Shown here: piece by piece, positions 42,856 through 50,606 of the stretch
Position numbering within the stretch: position 1 is the first letter of the stretch
Layout: each line of letters opens with the position of its first letter
NCBI RefSeq assembly: GCF_900696085.1
Contig: NZ_CAADFC020000016.1
Location: 744,001-808,000, forward strand
Reading direction: 5' to 3'
DNA from: Bradyrhizobium ivorense
Lineage (GTDB): Bacteria; Pseudomonadota; Alphaproteobacteria; Rhizobiales; Xanthobacteraceae
DNA: 64,000 bases
Position numbers and translations under genes: made by a program
Notes under the pieces: generated by a model
What the model was told of the DNA's origin: nothing
Seen by the model: the letters and a program-made list of their open reading frames with translations, nothing else
Database searches by the model: none

Positions 42856-43073
42856 GAGGCCCTCGCACGGCTTTCGAGCGACTGGTCGGAGGTGACTCGG
42901 AGCCAGCCCATCCAGTTGCCGTCACTTTGGCGACGGCTCTTGAGGCGATCGACACACCTTTTGGAGCAAAGCTGGGTTCGCCACGAATAATGCCGGACGA
43001 GGCCGAACTTGCCATCACAGACGGCGCATCGTGTGACCCTGCGAGACCCCCGACTTTCCATGCGGTAAGGCAT
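42852..43073 (-). CDS. Small zinc-ribbon-like protein, 73 aa
   Basis: From MPYRMESRGSRRV, with CAGGAG six bases upstream. Two Cys pairs, CAVCDGKFG and CSKRC about 20 residues apart, suggest one zinc-binding site; RVTRCAVCDGKFGLVRHYSW is the core. It overlaps the downstream helical gene by four bases, so the two form an operon. Possibly DNA- or RNA-binding. Confidence 0.6.
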   Translation of the reverse strand: MPYRMESRGSRRVTRCAVCDGKFGLVRHYSWRTQLCSKRCVDRLKSRRQSDGNWMGWLRVTSDQSLESRARAS

Positions 43074-43358
43074 TGTTCTCTCCTGTTGGCCCCTGCGCAT
43101 TCCGGACGCATAGACATTAGGAGCATCGTCACCGGCACCTCAATTGACCGCGAGTCGATGTAGGCCCTCCAAGGGAGGCAGGACGGCGATACGAAGGCTT
43201 ATGGGGCTCCGCCATGATCTGAGATCGGCACGCATGATCCCCGCGACCAGTCCGTTCAGTGGCAATTTTCCATCAGGAGCAACGACTGCCGGGCTTGGCA
43301 ATTGGTTGTCGAGGTAAGCCAAAGTTTACGGGGCGCCAGCGTCGCATTGGTGTCATCC

Positions 43359-43372
43359 TTGACGCAAGTCAA
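43359..43372. promoter_or_regulatory. FNR/FixK-type box upstream of the single-domain response regulator
   Basis: TTGACGCAAGTCAA fits TTGA-N6-TCAA and is part of a 16-bp perfect inverted repeat (CTTGAC-GCAA-GTCAAG). It is about 70 bases before the ATG at 43443, compatible with an activator centred near -40. Low-oxygen control is inference. Confidence 0.5.
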
Positions 43373-43442
43373 GCAATCCCACGCGGAGTTGCGGCACCGT
43401 TACGTCGCCCGCACGACGGGTCCTGCGAGTGGCCATAGAGGC

Positions 43443-43835
43443 ATGATGAAGAAGGTATTGGTTTCGGTCGTCGACGATGACCGGTTCTTTCGGGACTCCA
43501 TGTGCAGGCTCATGAGATCGCTTGGCCACACGGTCGATGTTTTCTCGTCTGCAGCCGAGTTTCTCGCGTCCCCACGCCTCCCGGAAACCGCGTGCCTGAT
43601 CGCCGACATCCATATGCCTGGCATGACGGGACTCGAACTCCGTCGATCTCTTATCGATACGGGCTACGCGATTCCAACGATCCTCGTGACGGCGTTTCCC
43701 AATGACGTTGACCGGGCTCGCGCGCTCGAAGATGGCGTCTTGTGTTACCTGCGCAAGCCTCTGGACGAAGTGGATCTCACACGATGCGTTCGCGAAGCTC
43801 TCACAGTCGCGGGCTGGCCTGAAGAGGAGCCGTGA
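43443..43835 (+). CDS. Single-domain response regulator (receiver only)
   Basis: 130 residues, MMKKVLVSVVDDDRFFRDSM. Receiver with phospho-acceptor Asp in CLIADIHMPGMTGLEL, Thr in LVTAFPND and Lys in YLRKPLDE; no output domain. Its last 35 bases overlap the 3' end of the giant kinase gene on the other strand. Such FixJ-like lone receivers often act as phosphate sinks or intermediates for a neighbouring hybrid system (inference). A FNR/FixK-type box lies upstream. Confidence 0.87.
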   Translation: MMKKVLVSVVDDDRFFRDSMCRLMRSLGHTVDVFSSAAEFLASPRLPETACLIADIHMPGMTGLELRRSLIDTGYAIPTILVTAFPNDVDRARALEDGVLCYLRKPLDEVDLTRCVREALTVAGWPEEEP

Positions 43836-46800
43836 GCTCTGTTTCGGCATCGGGCAAGGTGAACTGAAATACAGCGCCGCGAGGCTCGTTAGCTTCGACC
43901 CACAACTTGCCTCCATGCGCGTGGATGATGGACCGGCAGATCGACAACCCCATGCCCGTTCCACTGGATTTGGTGGTATAGAAGGCATCGAAGACCCGAT
44001 CGAGATGCGCCGGATCAATGCCAGGCCCGGAATCGCGAACGCCCACAAGGGCGCCTGCTCGGTCCTGCTCGGTGCTGATCAACAGCTCTCTTGCTCCCTC
44101 TTCTACTGAGATCATTGCTTCAGCCGCATTCAGAATTAGATTCAGCATGACTTGTTGCAGCTGAATACGATCCCCCAGAACCGGAGCCAATCCCTCCGCA
44201 AGCCGAGCCCGGACCGAAACGCCATTCCTGACAGTCACGCTTTGCCCCAATGTGATCACCTCCCTAATCGCAGCGTTGAGATCAAACCGCCCCTTTCGCG
44301 GCGGGGCTTTCTTGATTTGCTCTCGGATGCGATCGATGATCTCCGCGGATCGATCCGCGTCCGCAACCACACAGGAGAGCGCTTCCCGGACCTCGCTCAG
44401 GTCCGGCGGCTGCATCTTCATGAAATTCTGGGCCGCCCGAGCGTTGTTGCGCGCGCTGGCGATCGGTTGTGCGATCTCGTGAGAGAGCGAAGCCGCCAGT
44501 TCTCCCATCACGCTCACGCGGTTCATGTGCGCGAGATCCGACTGCATCTGCTGCAACCGCGCCAGCGCCTGTGTCCGATCCTCAATGTCAGTAGACGACC
44601 CGTACCATTTGACAATATTGCCCAACTCATCGCGCAGCGGCACGCCGCGGAACAAAAACCGGCGATATTCACCATCGAAGCGGCGAAGTCGGGCTTCGAG
44701 CTCGCCGGGCATGCCCGACTCCCGTATTGCAGTCCATTTTTGCAACATGCCCTTCTTGTCTTCCGGATGAAAGGCGCGAGGCCAGCCGGTTTCGGCCTGG
44801 TCCAATTTGAGGCCGGTGTAGTCGAGGGCCGGCTGATTGAGGAAGTCGGGAATCCCATCCGGGTTGGCGCGCCAGACCAACGCTGGAATTGTGTCGACGA
44901 CCAGTCGAAGGCGATCTTCTGACTTCTTGATATCGTCGAAGGCCTTTTGCAGCCTCTCGTTTGCGAGGTGCTGCTCGGTAACATCGATATGCGTACTAAC
45001 CACTTCGACTACTTCGCCATCCGTTCCGAGCAAGGGATGCCCCACGGAATGTACGTACTTGATCGATCCGTCTGGAAGTGCAATGCGAAAATCGACTTCG
45101 CGACCTGCTTTCTCTTGAACCGCCTGTTGCGCCGTTTCGATGACCCGCTCTCTGTCCTCGGGAAGGATACGATCATAGAAATGCTGGGGTGATCTTATGT
45201 CCTTCTTCGGATCGAACCCAAAAAGGCGGTATGCTTCGGACGATAAATACACGAACTCTCGACGGCGCACATCCAAGGCCCAGCTGCTGGTATGACTCAA
45301 GCGTTGGGCTTCAGCCAAATAGGCTTCGCTGCGTCGCAGCGCCTCCTCCGCCCGCTTGCGCTCAGTCAGATCGAGTACGAACGCAACGCCCTCGTTGCCT
45401 CCTTCCTTGAGCATCGTGGCAGCACCAACAAGCACGGGAACGCGGCTGCCATCTTTCCGGAAATATTCTTTCTCGAAGGGCTGAGCGAGCCCGGTCGAGA
45501 CCAATTCTGCCCAGCGACGTTTATCGACTTCGCGCCATTCCGGCGGGGTCAGCTCGGTCAAGCTCGCTCTGCCCAAGGCCAAGTCTACACGATCATATCC
45601 TAGCATACGTAGAAATGCGTCATTGGCTTCAATAATTCGACGTTCACGGTCAACAATGATTATCCCGATGATGTTGGAGTCGACAAGACTCCGAATCTTC
45701 TGTTCGCGATTCGCAAGGTCATGGTAGAGCCGCGCGTTTTCGAGCGAGATTGCCGCCTGCGACGCCAGTACCTTCAATAGAGCAACACGGTTTGGCGTGA
45801 AAACGTTCGGCGTTAGACTGTTCTCAAGGTAGAGTACCGCTGTGAGCTTTCCCTGATTGATCAGCGGCAAGCAGAGAATAGAACGGACGCGACTCTGAAG
45901 AATATAGCGATCGGCAGAAAATTCATTCTGACATGACGCATCGTCCAGAATCACAGTCTCATGGGTGCGCGTTCCATAACGCACCAACGACTCCGGCAAC
46001 GCGGCCGTGCTGTAGGATCCGTCCCGCAGACGCACGATTACATTGTCTCCACCAGCGATTGCTTCCGCTTCTATCTGCAGCACATCTCCTTGCGGAACGA
46101 TCAAGAGACCTCGCTCGGCGCCGGCGTGCCCGATGGCCGCTCGCAGCAGCCTATCGATAAGCTTTTCGAGAACCATCTCGCCGGAGAGTGCCTGCGAGGC
46201 TTCAATCATTGTCGCGAGATCGAGATGTTCGACCGGCGCTTCGATCGTGCCCGCTGGCCCCAGCGCGCGTCCGTCCTGCCTCAGATGCGGATAGAGATGA
46301 TCGAGTTGCCGCACCTTTCCGTCGGCACCCCATCGCAGGTAGCCCCGCCGCGCGTTTCGCAGGTAGAGATGCGCGACCTCCTCGAAGCCGCGCGCCAAGT
46401 AAAAGCGCCCGGCCAGCTCATAGGCGATCGCCTCATTGTGGACGAATCCATTGATTCGCGCCGAGCGGATAGCCTGTTCATACAATTGCTCGGCATCGAG
46501 CGTGCGGTCTTCGATCCTGGCGATCTCGGCGCCCACCAGCGCGGCGCGGTTCTCGAAATTTTCCGGGCAATTCGCCTCCCATGCGCGGAGCTGCCGGTGA
46601 TGAGCAGTCAGTGCATCGAGATGCGGCTGCCGCTCCTCGGCAGGAGCGGTATCGCAAAATGCGGCGCGAGAGAGCGCCGCATAGAACTGGTATTCCGCGC
46701 TGTCCCAGTACGAAGTGGCGGTCCACACCAGCGGTTGTGCCCTGGACAGTGCGTCAACGGCCGCTGCGTAGTCTCCCGCAAAAAAACTCGCCTGCAGCTT

Positions 46801-49800
46801 CTGAATGCAATACCAGCACGTGGCAAGCGCAAGGTTCGGATTGCTGGATAACCGCTGCGCTACTTGATCTTCGTCGAATTCGTCGCAGTCCATTGAACCG
46901 AATGCTCGCGTCAACCCGCGTAACATTTTGACCAGCGCAAGCTGGGAAGCGATAACATCAATCCCCCATCCCATCCGCGTCCTCTGCATAAACGCGTGAC
47001 CACCCTCGACCGCTCGCTGCACCTCAATGAGCGGATCTCCGGCCGCCAGCATGTGGCTGACCAACTGGCTCCGGCTGTATGCCCCGATGGTGAGATCGCC
47101 GATTTGATCGGCCGACGTCACCGCGCGACGCAGCAGATCGCGTCCGGACTTCACATGTTTCGTCCAGGGTGCGACCAGGCCGAAGATCTGATACGTCGTA
47201 GCCTGGAAGCGCGTTAATTCGTATCCTTCGCACAGTTCATAGCCAAGCTGGGCTAACCGATACCCCGCCTCGTAATCGCCGAACGAAGGGCCGGCGAGCA
47301 TGCCAACTCGAATATAGGCGACGCAAGAAGCGTCGCAGTTCCCATGCTCAATACTTAAATTGACGCCGCGGCAGGCCGCCAATGAATAGAGATTTATATC
47401 CGTGAATCGCGCGGGGGCCCCTAGCCTTACCAAAACATCGAAGGTCGCGAGGGATGAAGGATCGCTCACCAGCGGCAGTTTGATCAGATCCTCGATCGAG
47501 CGCTCGCCGAGCTGCGACCACATCAAGTCATACTCGCGCAGAGCCTTCTCTTTCGTTGGATGTGCCGACCATTCCATGCCCAGCTGGCGGAAATATTCCA
47601 GAGCCACGGCGACCGCGTCGCTGTTCCTGCCGAACATCGTGTGCACGTCCATGCGTAAGCACGCGACGGTCGCACGTTCGACGGAGGTGGCGGCACGCGT
47701 TGCAAGCACGGCGAGACGCTCATTCGCGGCGTTCAATTCGCCGGTCAGAAATTCGCATTCCGCTCGGAGCAGCTCCAGTGCGAAAATGAGCTCGTGCTGG
47801 CGCTCCCAGCAATCGTTCGTCAGCAGCGCCACGCCCGCGGTGCTAAATTTGAGCGCCGAGGCATAGGCGGTGGACGACCTGGCGCGCTGCCCTGCGCGCA
47901 GGTTAAGCTCGGCGAGTTGCTCACGCTCGTCTCGCGAAGCGATCAGTGCGGCGCCGCGGTCGAGCTGATTGACGATCTCGAAAATCGCCTCCGCTCGCTT
48001 AGATGTGTCTGCCGCGAGCAGCCAGCCGATCCGCAGATGCATCTCGGGGCGTAGATCCACGGGAATGAGCGAGTAGACAGCCTCCTGGACCCGGTCATGA
48101 AGAAAGCGGTAGGACCGTTCGGTACGGAAAACGAGCCCGGCACGGACCGATTCCCATAGCCGCTCATGCATCTCTTCTTGCGACAGCCGGGAAACCATGC
48201 CGAGGAGATCGAACCCCGCGCTGTTGCCGATGCACGCCAGCAGCTGCAACGCTTGCTGCGTTTCGACGGGAAGCCGCGCCAATTTGTCAACCATTAGGTC
48301 GACCACATTGTCAGTGTGGCCCTTCGCGCGGATGCTGTTGATGTCCCAGGACCACGCGCGCTCGTCATAGTTGAATGTCAGCAGATCCTCGTCGACAAGC
48401 GAAGAGATGAATTGAATGGCAAAAAATGGATTGCCTGCCGTCTTGTGATGGATCAATTCCGCCAATGCTGCGGCATCTTCCGCTCCGCGGCGAAAACAAT
48501 CGACGATCAGCTCTGTCAGATCGTCACGTGCGAGCGGCGCAAGCACGATCTGTTGAACGGGTGCTCCGGCTTTCCGGATCTCCTCCAGCTTGCGCATCAG
48601 CGGATGCGCTGCAGTGACTTCATTATCGCGGTAGGCGCCGATAAGGAGAAGATTGTGGAGGTCGGACCGGGTCACCAGGTGTTCGAGCAAGTCGAGCGTT
48701 GCCGCGTCGAGCCACTGCAAGTCATCGAGGAAGAGCGCCAGGGGATGTTCCGGCCGAGCGAAAACGCCTATAAACTGCCGAAGCACACGCTGGAAGCGCC
48801 GTTGCGTGTCCTGCGGCGGAAGCTCGGGCACCGGCGGGGGCTCTCCGATGAGGAGCTTCAGTTCAGGAACGAGATCCAGCATCAGTCCCGCGTTCGGTCC
48901 CAGCGTCTCCCTTAATGCATCGCGCCAAGGCGCAAGGTCCTCTTCACTCTTGCCCAGCAGCGGCCGGGTCAGGCTCTGAAGGGCCTGGATCAACGTCGCG
49001 TAGGGAATGTCCCGTTTGTACTGATCGAACTTGCCGGAAGCGAACAGGCCGCGCGGCGGCACCAGCACGGGCTGCAGCTCGTTGACCACAGAGGATTTAC
49101 CAATGCCGGAATAGCCCGAGACCAGGACCAGTTCGGGAGCGCCGCCGTTGACGACCCGATCGAAGGCAGCGAGCAAAATGTCGACCTCGCGTCGCCGCCC
49201 GTAGAGTTTCTCTGGAATCAGGAGGTGGTCGGACGTGTCGTGCTCGCCGAGGGGGAAATCATCGATCTGGCGCTGCGCTGCCCACTCGGTCTGGCAGTTG
49301 CGAAGGTCGCTTTCCAGGCCGGCCGTCGTTTGATAGCGATCTTCCGCCCGCTTCGCGAGCAGCTTCATGACGATGGCTGAGACAGCGACCGGGATCTCTT
49401 TCAGCCGCTCAGCAGGCGGCACCGGTAGCTTGGCGAGATGGCAATGCACCCAGTCCATCGGCTCCGCAGCGGCAAACGGAAGTCCACCGGTGAGCATTTG
49501 GTAGAAGGTGACGCCAAGCGCATAGAGGTCACTGCGGGAATCGATCGACCGATTCATTCGACCGGTCTGTTCGGGCGCCATGTAAGCGAGCGTGCCGGCG
49601 ATCGTCTCGGGAGGATGAGGCGATTGACGTTCGCGCGCGAAGCGCGAGGCGATGCCGAACCCGGTCAGCCGCACCTGGCCAGTCGCCTCGTTGAACAGGA
49701 TGTTGGCCGGCTTGATGTCTTTATGGACGAGCCCACGTTGGTGAAGCTTGCCCAGAGCCGATGAGATGGCGATGCCGAAGCGCAAGAAGCGCCCTACATT

Positions 49801-50121
49801 CATGGGCACGCCGAGCAACGTCTCGAGCGGCTCGCCGCTCGCATCGTCGAGCACCAGCTTAATTCGATTGGCTTCGCGCACGAGCTCCAGCGGACGCACT
49901 GCCCACGCGGCCTCGAGTTCATCCCTTAGTTCGTATTCGTGCGTGAGACGATCGAGGCAAGAGCGGGACGGATGCTCGGTGGCGGGAGCGACGAACAACA
50001 CGCCGTGGCGCTTGCCGTCTTCATCCATTCGCCAACCGCGGTGAAAGACGCGTTCGCTGTCCCTCCACAAGACCTGAGCGTCACCGTCCGAATACGCGAC
50101 ATTCAGCGAATGCGGCACCAT
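43801..50121 (-). CDS. Giant sensor: pseudokinase - AAA ATPase - TPR-like - GAF - PAS x3 - histidine kinase
   Basis: 2106 residues. Ser/Thr-kinase-like domain (1-270) with HKDIKPANIL near residue 131, but TGFG replaces DFG near 152 and no clear VAIK lysine is seen, so it looks like a pseudokinase. AAA_16 NTPase with Walker A VSGYSGIGKSSVV near 337 and FLDDLQWLD. A long helical TPR-like region (about 690-1290), GAF (about 1310-1460), three PAS domains (1470-1860), H-box ELAASLSHEIAQPIASARNN near 1882, then an HATPase with GVRDSGPGID and GTGMGLSICRS. GGAGG precedes the ATG. Cytoplasmic. A known but little-studied family (trifunctional kinase/ATPase/histidine kinase). Confidence 0.92.
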   Translation of the reverse strand: MVPHSLNVAYSDGDAQVLWRDSERVFHRGWRMDEDGKRHGVLFVAPATEHPSRSCLDRLTHEYELRDELEAAWAVRPLELVREANRIKLVLDDASGEPLETLLGVPMNVGRFLRFGIAISSALGKLHQRGLVHKDIKPANILFNEATGQVRLTGFGIASRFARERQSPHPPETIAGTLAYMAPEQTGRMNRSIDSRSDLYALGVTFYQMLTGGLPFAAAEPMDWVHCHLAKLPVPPAERLKEIPVAVSAIVMKLLAKRAEDRYQTTAGLESDLRNCQTEWAAQRQIDDFPLGEHDTSDHLLIPEKLYGRRREVDILLAAFDRVVNGGAPELVLVSGYSGIGKSSVVNELQPVLVPPRGLFASGKFDQYKRDIPYATLIQALQSLTRPLLGKSEEDLAPWRDALRETLGPNAGLMLDLVPELKLLIGEPPPVPELPPQDTQRRFQRVLRQFIGVFARPEHPLALFLDDLQWLDAATLDLLEHLVTRSDLHNLLLIGAYRDNEVTAAHPLMRKLEEIRKAGAPVQQIVLAPLARDDLTELIVDCFRRGAEDAAALAELIHHKTAGNPFFAIQFISSLVDEDLLTFNYDERAWSWDINSIRAKGHTDNVVDLMVDKLARLPVETQQALQLLACIGNSAGFDLLGMVSRLSQEEMHERLWESVRAGLVFRTERSYRFLHDRVQEAVYSLIPVDLRPEMHLRIGWLLAADTSKRAEAIFEIVNQLDRGAALIASRDEREQLAELNLRAGQRARSSTAYASALKFSTAGVALLTNDCWERQHELIFALELLRAECEFLTGELNAANERLAVLATRAATSVERATVACLRMDVHTMFGRNSDAVAVALEYFRQLGMEWSAHPTKEKALREYDLMWSQLGERSIEDLIKLPLVSDPSSLATFDVLVRLGAPARFTDINLYSLAACRGVNLSIEHGNCDASCVAYIRVGMLAGPSFGDYEAGYRLAQLGYELCEGYELTRFQATTYQIFGLVAPWTKHVKSGRDLLRRAVTSADQIGDLTIGAYSRSQLVSHMLAAGDPLIEVQRAVEGGHAFMQRTRMGWGIDVIASQLALVKMLRGLTRAFGSMDCDEFDEDQVAQRLSSNPNLALATCWYCIQKLQASFFAGDYAAAVDALSRAQPLVWTATSYWDSAEYQFYAALSRAAFCDTAPAEERQPHLDALTAHHRQLRAWEANCPENFENRAALVGAEIARIEDRTLDAEQLYEQAIRSARINGFVHNEAIAYELAGRFYLARGFEEVAHLYLRNARRGYLRWGADGKVRQLDHLYPHLRQDGRALGPAGTIEAPVEHLDLATMIEASQALSGEMVLEKLIDRLLRAAIGHAGAERGLLIVPQGDVLQIEAEAIAGGDNVIVRLRDGSYSTAALPESLVRYGTRTHETVILDDASCQNEFSADRYILQSRVRSILCLPLINQGKLTAVLYLENSLTPNVFTPNRVALLKVLASQAAISLENARLYHDLANREQKIRSLVDSNIIGIIIVDRERRIIEANDAFLRMLGYDRVDLALGRASLTELTPPEWREVDKRRWAELVSTGLAQPFEKEYFRKDGSRVPVLVGAATMLKEGGNEGVAFVLDLTERKRAEEALRRSEAYLAEAQRLSHTSSWALDVRRREFVYLSSEAYRLFGFDPKKDIRSPQHFYDRILPEDRERVIETAQQAVQEKAGREVDFRIALPDGSIKYVHSVGHPLLGTDGEVVEVVSTHIDVTEQHLANERLQKAFDDIKKSEDRLRLVVDTIPALVWRANPDGIPDFLNQPALDYTGLKLDQAETGWPRAFHPEDKKGMLQKWTAIRESGMPGELEARLRRFDGEYRRFLFRGVPLRDELGNIVKWYGSSTDIEDRTQALARLQQMQSDLAHMNRVSVMGELAASLSHEIAQPIASARNNARAAQNFMKMQPPDLSEVREALSCVVADADRSAEIIDRIREQIKKAPPRKGRFDLNAAIREVITLGQSVTVRNGVSVRARLAEGLAPVLGDRIQLQQVMLNLILNAAEAMISVEEGARELLISTEQDRAGALVGVRDSGPGIDPAHLDRVFDAFYTTKSSGTGMGLSICRSIIHAHGGKLWVEANEPRGAVFQFTLPDAETELTAPLQASPRL

Positions 50122-50276
50122 GTGAGCCTCCGGCGTTCGGCCAATCGAGCTTTACACCATGCGCGCGGCCGGTCTCTGGCCCCGCGAAAATCGTACCCGA
50201 TCGGCTGAGAAATGCCAGCCGTCACGTTAACCCACCTGATCCAAATAGGTCGAATCCGCTGACTCCTTAGCAGCAA

Positions 50277-50303
50277 TTTGCCGCGATTTGGCGGGCTTTA
50301 CTC
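50277..50303 (+). promoter_or_regulatory. Phased TTT repeat element, site 1 (pqqA promoter region)
   Basis: TTTGCCG-N2-ATTTGGC-N4-TTTACTC. TTT triplets start at 50277, 50287 and 50297, exactly 10 bases apart. It ends 54 bases before the pqqA ATG. Recurs at 53197 and 59383 with the same spacing; the upstream GACTCC is also shared with site 2. Confidence 0.6.
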
Positions 50304-50357
50304 GCGACGGCGACACATGCGCGTCAAATCAATCATTGCGAAACAATGGAGATCCGC

Positions 50358-50510
50358 ATGACCACCACCCTTGGCCTCACCCCGTCATTGACGAAGCAAC
50401 TTCCTGCATCCGAGCGGGCGGCCCCCGCACAGAAGTGGACTAGCCCGCGCGTCGTCGAGATCGCGGTCGGCCTCGAAATCAACTCATACGCCCGCGCCGA
50501 GCTCAATTAG
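50358..50510 (+). CDS. pqqA: Pyrroloquinoline quinone precursor peptide PqqA (orphan)
   Basis: 50 residues. The C-terminal part VEIAVGLEINSYARAELN has the essential Glu-x3-Tyr (E40, Y44), whose side chains are crosslinked to form PQQ, and closely parallels the Methylobacterium PqqA core (EICVGMEVTSY). A roughly 32-residue N-terminal extension makes it longer than the typical 22-39. ATG preceded by GGAG. No pqqB, C, D or E gene is in the window. The next gene is a PQQ-dependent dehydrogenase, 96 bases downstream. Confidence 0.85.
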   Translation: MTTTLGLTPSLTKQLPASERAAPAQKWTSPRVVEIAVGLEINSYARAELN

Positions 50511-50513
50511 CAC

Positions 50514-50529
50514 CGGCGATCGATCGCCG
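50514..50529. terminator. Perfect palindrome after pqqA
   Basis: CGGCGATCGATCGCCG, a 16-bp perfect palindrome four bases after the pqqA stop, in a GC-rich 96-base gap before the dehydrogenase gene. It may form a short hairpin that attenuates read-through or stabilises a pqqA transcript; there is no T-run. Confidence 0.4.
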
Positions 50530-50606
50530 AGCTCTCGCGGCGCATCAACGCCGGGTCGCCTCGGCGGCTCGGCGGCGTCTCGAAACACCGGAAAAAGGAG
50601 AACCAC

